Shown here: piece by piece, positions 15,002 to 23,101 of the stretch | How the letters are laid out: each line of letters starts with the position of its first letter | Position numbering within the stretch: position 1 is the first letter of the stretch | Assembly (NCBI GenBank): GCA_045651765.1 | Contig: JAZRSY010000008.1 | Coordinates: 124,001-188,000, forward strand | Length of the DNA: 64,000 nucleotides | From: SIG565 sp045651765 | GTDB taxonomy: Bacteria; Bacillota; Clostridia; Oscillospirales; Acutalibacteraceae | Direction: 5' to 3' | The notes under the pieces: model-generated | What the model saw: only the letters and a program-made list of their open reading frames with translations | Database searches by the model: none | Told to the model about the DNA's origin: nothing | Translations under genes and position numbers: made by a program

Positions 15002-15837
15002 TGCAAAAAAAGTCAATAACCATTAAATTTGTTTTTCCTGCCTTGCTCTCGTTTTTAGCGGCAATTTTTATTTTCCCGGTAATAATAATATTAATGAATT
15101 CCTTTAAAACAAAGTTTTCAATAGCAAACACACCTTTTGTGCCGCCAAACAGCACCACCTTTGCGGGAGCCGAAAATTATATTAACGGCCTTGCCGATAC
15201 CGATTTTTTGTCGGCGTTTTTTTGGTCGCTTTTTATAACGGTGTTTTCGGTTTTGTTAATTGTTATTTGTTCGGCCATGGCGGCCTGGTTTTTAACCAGG
15301 GTAAAAACAAAACTCACTTCTTTTTTATATATACTTTTTGTTTTTTCCATGATAATTCCTTTTCAAATGGTTATGTTCACAATGTCGAAAACCGCCAACA
15401 CCCTGGGGCTTGACAACCCCATTGGAATAATTTTTTTGTATTTGGGCTTTGGCTCGGGGCTTTCGGTGTTTTTGTTTTCGGGCTTTGTCAAAAGTGTGCC
15501 GCTAAGTTTAGAAGAGGCCGCCACCATAGACGGCTGCAGACCGTTGCAAACCTTTTTCTTGGTGGTTTTTCCGCTTTTAAAACCCACCGCCGTTACGGTC
15601 GCCATATTGAATGCCATGTGGATTTGGAATGATTATTTGTTGCCCTATTTAGTAATTGGCAGTGATTATAAAACCATACCCGTGGCGATACAATATTTAA
15701 AAGGTGGCTATGGCTCGGTCGATATGGGCGCCATGATGGCCGTTTTAATTTTGGCAATTATACCGGTTGTGGTGTTTTATTTGTTAGGTCAAAAACACAT
15801 TATAAAAGGCGTTGCGGCAGGTGCCGTAAAAGGATAA
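15001..15837 (+). CDS. Sugar ABC transporter permease (MalG/UgpE type)
   Basis: The 278-aa second permease has six helices and the EAA loop EEAATIDGCRPLQTFFLVVFP. The stop of the preceding gene and the ATG share one base (TAATG), with AAGGAGCAGG upstream. No ATP-binding subunit gene is present; the operon ends in a terminator, so a shared MsmK-type ATPase encoded elsewhere is expected. Such orphan CUT1 importers are common in gut Firmicutes. Confidence 0.92.
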   Translation: MQKKSITIKFVFPALLSFLAAIFIFPVIIILMNSFKTKFSIANTPFVPPNSTTFAGAENYINGLADTDFLSAFFWSLFITVFSVLLIVICSAMAAWFLTRVKTKLTSFLYILFVFSMIIPFQMVMFTMSKTANTLGLDNPIGIIFLYLGFGSGLSVFLFSGFVKSVPLSLEEAATIDGCRPLQTFFLVVFPLLKPTAVTVAILNAMWIWNDYLLPYLVIGSDYKTIPVAIQYLKGGYGSVDMGAMMAVLILAIIPVVVFYLLGQKHIIKGVAAGAVKG

Positions 15838-15842
15838 TAAAA

Positions 15843-15885
15843 AACCGTAGTTAAGTTTAACTTAACTACGGTTAAATTTTATTTT
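15843..15885. terminator. Bidirectional terminator between the importer operon and upp
   Basis: AACCGTAGTTAAG and CTTAACTACGGTT arms with a five-base loop, A-rich on the left and T-rich on the right. Confidence 0.88.
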
Positions 15886-16508
15886 GTACCGAAAATTCTG
15901 TCGCCGGCATCGCCAAGGCCCGGAACAATATATCCGTTTTCGTTCAAGCACTCGTCAACATTGGCGCAAAAAATTTGAACGTCGGGGTGGGCTTCACTTA
16001 AGGCCTTAATGCCTTCGGGGGAGGCAATTAAGCAAAGGAACTTAATGTGCTTGCCACCGTAAGATTTTATTTGGGTAATAGCATCTATAGCCGAGCCACC
16101 TGTTGCTAACATTGGGTCTACAACTACAATAAGGCGCTTGTCAATATCGGTTGGTAGTTTGCAGTAATATTCGTGGGGTTGCAAGGTTTCTTCGTCGCGG
16201 TACATACCAATATGACCAACCTTTGCAGTGGGCACTAAATTTAACATTCCGCTAACCATGCCAAGCCCTGCACGCAAAATTGGAACAATTGCCATGGGTT
16301 TGCCCGCAATTATTTTTTGGCGGGTTTTGGTTATTGGTGTTTCAATCTCTATTTCCTGCATGGGTAAATCCCTTAATGCTTCGTAGCACATAAGCATTGT
16401 AATTTCTTCTACCGATTCGCGAAACTCTTTGTTAGAGGTTGATGTTTGGCGAAGAATTGTTGTTTTGTGCTGAATTAAAGGGTGGTCGAAAATAGTTACT
16501 TGTTGCAT
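15879..16508 (-). CDS. upp: Uracil phosphoribosyltransferase
   Basis: Upp converts uracil and PRPP to UMP, the pyrimidine salvage step. The 209-aa length is standard. The PRPP loop VVDPMLATGGSA and the uracil-binding GLGDAGDR near the C-terminus are both present. AAGGAG precedes the ATG, and uraA lies 10 bp upstream, so uptake and capture of uracil are expressed together. Confidence 0.96.
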   Translation of the reverse strand: MQQVTIFDHPLIQHKTTILRQTSTSNKEFRESVEEITMLMCYEALRDLPMQEIEIETPITKTRQKIIAGKPMAIVPILRAGLGMVSGMLNLVPTAKVGHIGMYRDEETLQPHEYYCKLPTDIDKRLIVVVDPMLATGGSAIDAITQIKSYGGKHIKFLCLIASPEGIKALSEAHPDVQIFCANVDECLNENGYIVPGLGDAGDRIFGTK

Positions 16509-16518
16509 AAAAATCTCC

Positions 16519-17886
16519 TTATTCTTCGGTTTCTTTGGCCTTGGAAACTACAAGGTTTACAATTATACCTAAAATTAATGCACAGGCAACAGATGTAATT
16601 GTAATTTCGCCAAAGGTTAAGGTAAGGCCGCCGATACCGGCAATTAAAATGGTTGAAACAACAAACAGGTTTTTATTTTGGTTTAAATCTACCTTTTGCA
16701 CCATTTTAAGACCCGACACAGCAATAAAGCCGTAAAGTGCCATGCAAACGCCACCCATTACGCAAGAAGGAATGGAGTTTACAAATGCAATAAAGGGTGA
16801 AACAAACGAAATAATTATTGCAAGAACTGCAGCGGTTATAATGGTGTAAACCGATGCATTGCGTGTTATAGCAACACAACCAACCGATTCACCATAGGTT
16901 GTGTTGGGGCAACCGCCGAATATTGCACCAACAATTGAACCAACGCCATCGCCCAAAAGGGTCCTGTGAAGGCCGGGTTCTTCCAATAAATCTTTTTCAA
17001 TAATGGAAGAAATATTTTTGTGGTCGGCAATGTGTTCGGCAAAAACAACAAATGCAACCGGAATATAAGCCACGGCAATTGTGCTGATATAAGCCGGGTT
17101 TATTTCGCCAATGCCTTTAAAGGCGGTTAAGAATGTAAAGTCGGGCACCGAAACAAAGGTGTTAAGTGTTACACCGTCGGCCACAAGACTTTGGAATGGT
17201 GAAAAATCTAAAACCTTAAGGGCATCTATATTAGTAGTATAACCTATAATTGTGAAAATAGCCGATACTGCATATCCGCTTAAAATACCAAAAATAAAGG
17301 GGATTAATTTACCCATTTTTTTGCCATAGGTCGAGCTTATAATGGTAACTAAAAGTGTTACTACACCGCATAATACAGTAATTAATGGTGAAGCTGCAAC
17401 ATCGGGCACGCTGCCTTTTGTCATGTCGCCAATGGCGTTACCGGCCAAAGACAGACCAATAATGGCAACTGTTGGGCCAATAACTGTGGCGGGCATAACC
17501 TTGTTTATCCATTTAACGCCTGCAATTTTAACAATAATTGCAATTACAACATAAACTAAGCCTGCGAAAACAGCACCTATTATTAAGCCTAAAAAGCCAA
17601 GTGCCATTGAAACGCCGCCTGCAAATGCAGCCATCATAGAGTTTATAAAAGCAAATGAAGAGCCCAAGAAAACGGGGCTTTTAGCCTTTGTGAACAAAAC
17701 ATAGGTCAATGTGCCTATGCCTGCGCCAAAAAGTGCTGCAGCCGAGCTCATGGTGGTGCCGCAATCACCGTTGATTATAACAGGAACCACCAAGGTTGCT
17801 GTCATAATAGCGAGCAGTTGTTGAAGTGCGAAAATTAAGAGTTGACCAAATTTTGGTTTGTCGTGAACGCCGTAAATAAGTTTCAT
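16519..17886 (-). CDS. uraA: Uracil/xanthine permease (NCS2 family)
   Basis: A 455-aa transporter with about 14 membrane segments that imports uracil with protons. The N-terminal VHDKPKFGQLLIFALQQLLA and the NCS2 motif FGGCPNTTYGESVG are clear; pairing with upp favours uracil over xanthine. GGAGG precedes the ATG. The leader carries an intrinsic-terminator hairpin between promoter and start, which points to transcription attenuation. Confidence 0.93.
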   Translation of the reverse strand: MKLIYGVHDKPKFGQLLIFALQQLLAIMTATLVVPVIINGDCGTTMSSAAALFGAGIGTLTYVLFTKAKSPVFLGSSFAFINSMMAAFAGGVSMALGFLGLIIGAVFAGLVYVVIAIIVKIAGVKWINKVMPATVIGPTVAIIGLSLAGNAIGDMTKGSVPDVAASPLITVLCGVVTLLVTIISSTYGKKMGKLIPFIFGILSGYAVSAIFTIIGYTTNIDALKVLDFSPFQSLVADGVTLNTFVSVPDFTFLTAFKGIGEINPAYISTIAVAYIPVAFVVFAEHIADHKNISSIIEKDLLEEPGLHRTLLGDGVGSIVGAIFGGCPNTTYGESVGCVAITRNASVYTIITAAVLAIIISFVSPFIAFVNSIPSCVMGGVCMALYGFIAVSGLKMVQKVDLNQNKNLFVVSTILIAGIGGLTLTFGEITITSVACALILGIIVNLVVSKAKETEE

Positions 17887-17918
17887 AACTTTTCCTCCAA
17901 ATTTGTAAAATTTCCCTT

Positions 17919-17943
17919 AAAAACCCGACTTTTAACAGTCGGG
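17919..17943 (-). promoter_or_regulatory. Leader terminator (attenuator) of uraA-upp
   Basis: On the minus strand CCCGACT, six-base loop, AGTCGGG, then five T. It lies about 35 nt after the -10 and about 33 bp before the ATG. The leader is too short for a usual PyrR anti-terminator, and the controlling signal is not evident. Confidence 0.65.
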
Positions 17944-17978
17944 CCAAAGCAAGAGATTATAAAATATTCGCTAATAAA

Positions 17979-18007
17979 AATATACCAAATTTGTCGAACC
18001 TTGTCAA
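17979..18007 (-). promoter_or_regulatory. Promoter of uraA-upp
   Basis: TTGACA, 17 bp, TATATT on the minus strand. Confidence 0.75.
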
Positions 18008-18030
18008 TAGCATTTATGCTTTTTATACAA

Positions 18031-18058
18031 AACGGGGGGCTTAAAAAAGCCCCCCGTT
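18031..18058 (-). terminator. Terminator after the 244-aa hypothetical gene
   Basis: AACGGGGGGCTT and AAGCCCCCCGTT arms; a TTTTG run follows on the minus strand. Confidence 0.8.
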
Positions 18059-18063
18059 AAAAG

Positions 18064-18798
18064 TTATTTTATTAATGCTGCCCTTAGGTTTTTGTTTTTC
18101 TTTATTATGTTGAGAAGTTCTGAAACGGCAGTTTTTAGATGCTTGTTTTCCTCTAAATATTCCATCACTTTTTGGGTGTTTTGCTCGTTTTCAAAAACAG
18201 AGGCGCAAAGTAACGCCACAACAGCATCAACCGTTTCGCCGTTGCCTGCAACATAAACTTCACTTAGCATATCCAAAAGTTTTTTAACCTGTTTTTTGGT
18301 GCCTGTTGCAAGCATATTTTTAATAGCCGGCACAAAGTTTACCATATAAAAATTCAAATACAAGAACTTTCCGTTTTCGGCCACTGTTTGCTTGTATTCT
18401 TCTTTAAACTGTGGGAAAACCGCCAACAACTTTTGGGTAAGACCTGTTATGTTGCCTGCATTATTTTTTTCACTGCTTGGCAATTCAACCTGTGTGTTGG
18501 TTTCGGCCTTTTTTACGCCAAGGTTTTGCCTTAGGCTGTCGGCAAAATCTGTACCAACGGCGGCGGCATCGCGCTCGGTTTGGGTTTCGTCGAAAAGCCA
18601 GGCGTTAATTATGCTAAACTCGCCCACGGTGCCATCGGTTACATCGGCCACCTCTAAAATAAATTGTTTGGCTTGCTCGTTAAAATAGACCTTAACAGCC
18701 TTGTTTTCGTTTTTAAAAATGTCGTCTTGCTGTGTGAATTTTTGGCCGTCCAACAAAATCTGCATTTCGGCTATTACGGCATTATACATTTTATCCAT
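18064..18798 (-). CDS. Conserved hypothetical protein (clostridial)
   Basis: A 244-aa soluble protein without signal or membrane segments. It opens MDKMYNAVIAEMQILLDG, has a beta-rich middle with AWLFDETQTERDAAAVGTDF and a helical C-terminal half with TKKQVKKLLDMLSEVYVAGN and KNLRAALIK at the end. I recall similar proteins in many clostridia without a known role. GGAGTG lies before the ATG. It has its own terminator and stands next to the decayed prophage. Confidence 0.8.
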   Translation of the reverse strand: MDKMYNAVIAEMQILLDGQKFTQQDDIFKNENKAVKVYFNEQAKQFILEVADVTDGTVGEFSIINAWLFDETQTERDAAAVGTDFADSLRQNLGVKKAETNTQVELPSSEKNNAGNITGLTQKLLAVFPQFKEEYKQTVAENGKFLYLNFYMVNFVPAIKNMLATGTKKQVKKLLDMLSEVYVAGNGETVDAVVALLCASVFENEQNTQKVMEYLEENKHLKTAVSELLNIIKKNKNLRAALIK

Positions 18799-19180
18799 TA
18801 TTTTTCACTCCAAAAATATATTATAGTTATTGTACCATAAATACATAATTTGTCAATCCCTTTGAAATGTAGTGTTTTCAAGGGTTTTAAAGGTTTTTTG
18901 AACTGTTTAACACTCTAAAAATCCAAAAAATTATATTCGTTAGTGACACAAAACGATTTCTAACCACACCCAATAAGTGTATAATTTAAGCGGAGAAAAG
19001 TGGATAAAATTTTCAACATCAATAACCAACAACAGAAAGGAATTTACTACCACCTAATTGTTCATCGACTTTATCCCGGCTTTCATTTTGAACATTAACA
19101 TCATAAAACCCATTAACATCAGGTTATCAACCACAAGTTCGTTGTTTGATTTGCCATTATTTTTTATCTTCCTTTAAAAT
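18799..19180. other. Gene-poor gap at the left edge of the prophage remnant
   Basis: No supported gene. At 19054-19180 on the minus strand there is a short open stretch without a clear start, ending in a Met-rich hydrophobic segment (LMLMGFMMLMFKMKAG) and a TAG stop. It may be the tail of a lost phage gene downstream of the tail spike. The rest is AT-rich and I see no RNA gene in it. Confidence 0.45.
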
Positions 19181-19210
19181 AAAACCCACAGTCATATTTC
19201 AGACTGTGGG
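19181..19210 (-). terminator. Terminator after the tail-spike gene
   Basis: CCCACAGTC and GACTGTGGG arms; TTTTATTTT follows on the minus strand. Confidence 0.85.
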
Positions 19211-19227
19211 AAATTAAGTTTTAATGT

Positions 19228-21234
19228 TTATTGTGGTAATTCAATCGGTCTCATTCCTCTATAAAGCAAATAGAAAAATGGTCTGTATTTGAATGTTCCC
19301 GTACCTTGATTATTCCTTGTGTCGAAAAGATTCATTGTTAAATGTGCATATTCGCTAAGATATTCTTTTGATAATTTTGCAATACCATAGCATATATTGT
19401 CGTATTTATTACCATGTTGATAATTCGGTATTTGCATTATATCAGATGCACTATTCAAATAACTTGGACTTATAAGTTCACAGTTAAAAGAATCGGCATC
19501 AACATTTTTTAATTCCGAACCAAAAACAATGTATACATCGTCATCAAAATATTTACCGATATAAGAATCCACTTTTAACCGACATACTAAATTGTTTCTA
19601 ATTGTATTATCAACTAAAATAAAACCATCTTCATCCACGCCAATAGGAAGATTATTTCCATAGAAACCTAAAAAATGAAAACCATTTTCTGTGTTTGCAC
19701 TTTCAAAATTGAATGTTCCATCATCTTTTTCTACAACCTTTATATCACAAAGATTTTTGCTTAATTTCTCAAAAAAGATTCTTCCGCCGATTCCAATTAA
19801 CCCTGTGAATATTGATTCTACTGTATTGAACATCCCATAATCTTTATATTTCAAGAAACCAGACATATAGTTCTGCTTAATATAGTTGTTTTTTGAACCT
19901 TTCTCAAATGTGATGAAATTATCAATATCACCAACATTCTCATTGTATTCAAAATATGAATTTTCCATTGAACAACTAATAGCACTTGATTTGAAAACAA
20001 CAGGATTGAAAGCAGAAGAAGGACACATGGTAGAGATAAATTTGTTTCCAACACCACCGACAATCAATCCATATTTATATATAGCATATGTTGGTGAACC
20101 TAAAGTCAAACCATTTACAACATTGTTGCAAACTGTTGGCCTATTAATAAATTCACACATTGCGTGTGGTTGTCTGTTTTCCATATCTTCTTTAACGTAA
20201 TTTATATAATTATCCAAAGCACCACATTCTACATTTTCAATAAATGAATATGGTGCTTCAACATATAAACACACATTATCAAAATCTGCAATTCTAATGT
20301 CTTTAATCCTGCTTCTAACGGCATTAAAATTAAAACCTGTTGTATTTTTCCCATATTCACCACAATGAATGTATAATTTTTCCATCTCAACATGTTCACC
20401 GCCAAATAAAATAAATGTGGTGTCATTTTCTTGTGGATAGTAATACAGGTGTGTAGCCATTCCATGGTTATCCCAGTTTTTTCTTGTATGTGGCATATTT
20501 CCATAAATTCTATGATAAGGGTGATAGTTGGTTATTACTAAAGGTGAATAAAAAGCATACTCACCACTTGGGAAATAGATGTTGTACCATTTATTACTTA
20601 TAACAAGTTTCATAAATGTTTCAGCACAATCTTCAGAACCATCATTCTTCAAACCAAATTGAAGAACATTCACTGTATCATGTTCATTCACTATGATTTC
20701 TGCTGTTGCGTTAGCACATACAACACATTCAATCTTGTTTTCATCATTGGTCGCTTTGGTTCTTGTTTTATAAGTAGCACCGCCACCATCATTTACAGCA
20801 TAATATCCTAATGTGATACAAGTTGTTTCTGCTAACAATGTTTCATCTGATTGCATATCAAAAACAGAATTATAATACAACACATTATTAGTTGTTGATG
20901 CACCACTACTACCGCTATATGCAAGACTTGATGCAAATTCTTCTGTTCCAGTGGATTCATATTCCTGTATACATTGATATGCTGTTTTTCCATCTGCACC
21001 ATTATATAATTCAAATGTTTGTGAGTCTTTAACTTCTTTTGTAGTGACACGATAACCATTTTCTGTTTTTTCAATGGTCATAGTTGGTAATATTACACTA
21101 TCACCACCATTCAAAAGCTCATTCAGTGCATCATCAGTTTTTTGCCAGTCTTCATTAATTACTTTACAATCAAACTTGTCTAAACCTTCAAGTTTTTGAA
21201 GAAAAAAATTCTTTGTTTCTTTCATTTTAATCAT
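19228..21234 (-). CDS. Phage tail-spike-like protein, beta-helix type
   Basis: A 668-aa protein, still an open frame. Residues 1 to about 60 recall phage tail attachment regions; about 75-105 hold the NGADGKTAYQ...GTEEFASSL segment common in phage tail fibres. A GYYAVNDGGGATYKTRTK segment at about 145-165 is the usual entry to tail-spike beta-helix domains, followed by long Asn/Gly-rich beta-helix sequence. Such spikes bind or cut host surface glycans. Two ATGs lie 9 bp apart; the first is used here. The genes upstream are broken phage tail genes, so this may be the last intact piece of a dead prophage. Confidence 0.8.
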   Translation of the reverse strand: MIKMKETKNFFLQKLEGLDKFDCKVINEDWQKTDDALNELLNGGDSVILPTMTIEKTENGYRVTTKEVKDSQTFELYNGADGKTAYQCIQEYESTGTEEFASSLAYSGSSGASTTNNVLYYNSVFDMQSDETLLAETTCITLGYYAVNDGGGATYKTRTKATNDENKIECVVCANATAEIIVNEHDTVNVLQFGLKNDGSEDCAETFMKLVISNKWYNIYFPSGEYAFYSPLVITNYHPYHRIYGNMPHTRKNWDNHGMATHLYYYPQENDTTFILFGGEHVEMEKLYIHCGEYGKNTTGFNFNAVRSRIKDIRIADFDNVCLYVEAPYSFIENVECGALDNYINYVKEDMENRQPHAMCEFINRPTVCNNVVNGLTLGSPTYAIYKYGLIVGGVGNKFISTMCPSSAFNPVVFKSSAISCSMENSYFEYNENVGDIDNFITFEKGSKNNYIKQNYMSGFLKYKDYGMFNTVESIFTGLIGIGGRIFFEKLSKNLCDIKVVEKDDGTFNFESANTENGFHFLGFYGNNLPIGVDEDGFILVDNTIRNNLVCRLKVDSYIGKYFDDDVYIVFGSELKNVDADSFNCELISPSYLNSASDIMQIPNYQHGNKYDNICYGIAKLSKEYLSEYAHLTMNLFDTRNNQGTGTFKYRPFFYLLYRGMRPIELPQ

Positions 21235-21340
21235 ACCTTTTTTATTCTAAAATTAGACAAATATTCACAATAAACCGATTCGAAACTTTCCATTGTACAA
21301 TTTGTGATATTGTGGCAGCTTGTAGAAAAATTATCTTCAA

Positions 21341-21880
21341 TTACTTATTCATATAATTCTTGATGTGGAATTGCATTAATAAATATGTTGGATATTTTGT
21401 AAGAAATTTATATGTATTGTAATTGATGACACAGGTGCAAAGTATATTTGCAGAAACTTGTATTCTAACATTGAACTGATTGCACTAAGTAAATCTTTAA
21501 CACGAAGATGAAGATTAATATTAATTTGATATTTGTCTGCATTAAAATTCAATGTGTAATTATCAATACCGCAAATTACATTCAATTATTCTATTAAACC
21601 ACGCATGGTATAAATTACCGTATTTGTGTACTGTGAAAGCACTTTTGCTTATCTATTGTAAAAACTGTCATTTTTTGATAGTGTCAACCCAAACATGTTT
21701 TTATATCGGTTGTTACCTACTTCATTAGTGTAAAAACCAAATATGTTGTATTTTTATTTTTTCAGAATCATCTTTCACCGGTTGCAGTTCTGGTGCTTCT
21801 GCATTCATAACACCTTGTATTTCTCGATATTCTTGAATGTATAATGGAAGACGACTAATCAAATTTACTTCTCTAATCAC
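21341..21880 (-). pseudogene. Remnant of a DUF2313 (YmfQ-like) phage tail protein
   Basis: The pieces read in order across several frames. A GTG start gives IREVNLISRLPLYIQEYREI; after a frameshift near 21730 comes VFYTNEVGNNRYKNMFGL, then a stop. NVICGIDNYTLNFNADKYQI appears at about 21540-21590, and YNTYKFLTKYPTYLLMQFHI near the end, finishing at a stop at 21341. This order fits the phage tail proteins I know as DUF2313. It overlaps the baseplate remnant start-to-stop, as in working tail operons. Confidence 0.72.
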
Positions 21881-22162
21881 TGTTAGTCATACTCTCTATA
21901 ATTGGAATTTGGTATTCTGACACCATGAAGTTTTTCACATTAGCGAACTTCTAACTATCAAATACTCGTTATTCCTCCATGTTTTATACAATTCAGACAG
22001 ATGATTTTCAACGACTTCTTCAGTTTGTGATTTCAATGTATTAAACGAATAATTAAATTCATAGGTTATAGAAGTTTTAACATTAATTGGAACTTCTTCA
22101 ACTACATTTACAGTTACATTAAATACTATATTTATTATACCACATAAATAGGTGTTTGTCAT
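21873..22162 (-). pseudogene. Remnant of a baseplate J-like protein (C-terminal part)
   Basis: The frame with VEEVPINVKTSITYEFNYSF, then TEEVVENHLSELYKTW and NNEYLIVRSSL, matches the usual end of baseplate J proteins (a V-P-I-NV opening, a beta hairpin, then ELRKTW and LVVRIS segments). A frameshift near 21935 is needed to reach SEYQIPIIESM and the stop at 21873. The N-terminal two thirds are absent; the frame starts at the ksgA side of the remnant. Confidence 0.72.
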
Positions 22163-22172
22163 TAAAAATTTG

Positions 22173-22201
22173 TTGCAACCTTTATTTTATTATTGTATAA
22201 T
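22173..22201 (+). promoter_or_regulatory. Promoter of rsmA
   Basis: TTGCAA, 17 bp, TATAAT. It begins only about 10 bp outside the phage remnant. Confidence 0.7.
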
Positions 22202-22221
22202 TTTACCGTGAGGTGAAAAAA

Positions 22222-23073
22222 GTGAATCTTGCAAACATTAACACCATTAAAAACATAATGAATACCCAAGGTTTTGCCTTTAAAAAGGCATTGGGGCAAA
22301 ATTTTTTAATAAACCCAGGCGTTTGTCCTAAAATGGCTGCCGCAGCGGCCGACAGCGAAACCGGTGTTTTAGAAATTGGCCCCGGCATTGGGGTTTTAAC
22401 GGCCGAACTCTCAAGCGTGGCTAAACGCGTTGTGAGCATTGAGTTGGACAATTCACTAAAACCTGTGTTAGAGCAAACCCTGGCCGACAAAGACAATATA
22501 GAAATTATTTTTGGCGATGCCATGAAAATGGATTTACTCCAAATTATTAACACCCGTTTTAGCGACTGCAAAAAGGTGGCCGTTTGCGCCAACCTGCCTT
22601 ATTACATTACCTCACCCATAATTACAATGTTGCTTGAAAGCCGCCTGCCCATTAACAACATTACCGTTATGGTGCAAAAAGAAGCCGCCGAGCGCATTTG
22701 CGCCAAGGTTGGCAGCAGGGAAGCAGGGGCCGTTACGGTGGCCGTTAACTATTACGCCCAAAGTGAAATTTTGTTTGGGGTTAGCAAAAATTCGTTTATG
22801 CCGCCGCCAAAGGTTGATTCGGCCGTTATTAAACTAACGGTTCGGCAAACACCCCCCGTTGAATTAGATAACGAAAAATTCTTCTTCAAATTTGTAAAGG
22901 CTTGTTTTGCACAACGCCGCAAAACACTTGTTAACACCGTTTCCAACACACTGCACATAGAAAAGCAGGCAATTACCAACGCCTTAACTAAGTTAAATTT
23001 GCCGCTAACCGCCCGCAGTGAGCAGTTAACAATGCAAAACCTTGCCGATGTTGCAAATTTACTTAATAAATAA
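22222..23073 (+). CDS. rsmA: 16S rRNA dimethyladenosine transferase
   Basis: RsmA (KsgA) dimethylates two adjacent adenines near the 3' end of 16S rRNA during small-subunit assembly. The 283-aa protein shows KKALGQNFLINPGV, the SAM motif LEIGPGIGVLT and the catalytic ANLPYYITSPI motif. A GTG start at 22222 was chosen because GAGGTG lies six bases upstream; a GTG at 22213 would be part of that site. It is a single-gene unit, convergent with the DUF4340 gene. Confidence 0.95.
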   Translation: MNLANINTIKNIMNTQGFAFKKALGQNFLINPGVCPKMAAAAADSETGVLEIGPGIGVLTAELSSVAKRVVSIELDNSLKPVLEQTLADKDNIEIIFGDAMKMDLLQIINTRFSDCKKVAVCANLPYYITSPIITMLLESRLPINNITVMVQKEAAERICAKVGSREAGAVTVAVNYYAQSEILFGVSKNSFMPPPKVDSAVIKLTVRQTPPVELDNEKFFFKFVKACFAQRRKTLVNTVSNTLHIEKQAITNALTKLNLPLTARSEQLTMQNLADVANLLNK

Positions 23074-23101
23074 AAAGCAGAGGATTTTCCTCTGCTTTTT
23101 T
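23072..23101. terminator. Bidirectional terminator between rsmA and the DUF4340 gene
   Basis: AAAAAGCAGAGGA and TCCTCTGCTTTTT arms around TTT. Confidence 0.9.

Noticed and set aside
19228..21234. Intact prophage
   Set aside because: No capsid, terminase, integrase or lysis genes are present, and the two other tail genes are frameshifted.
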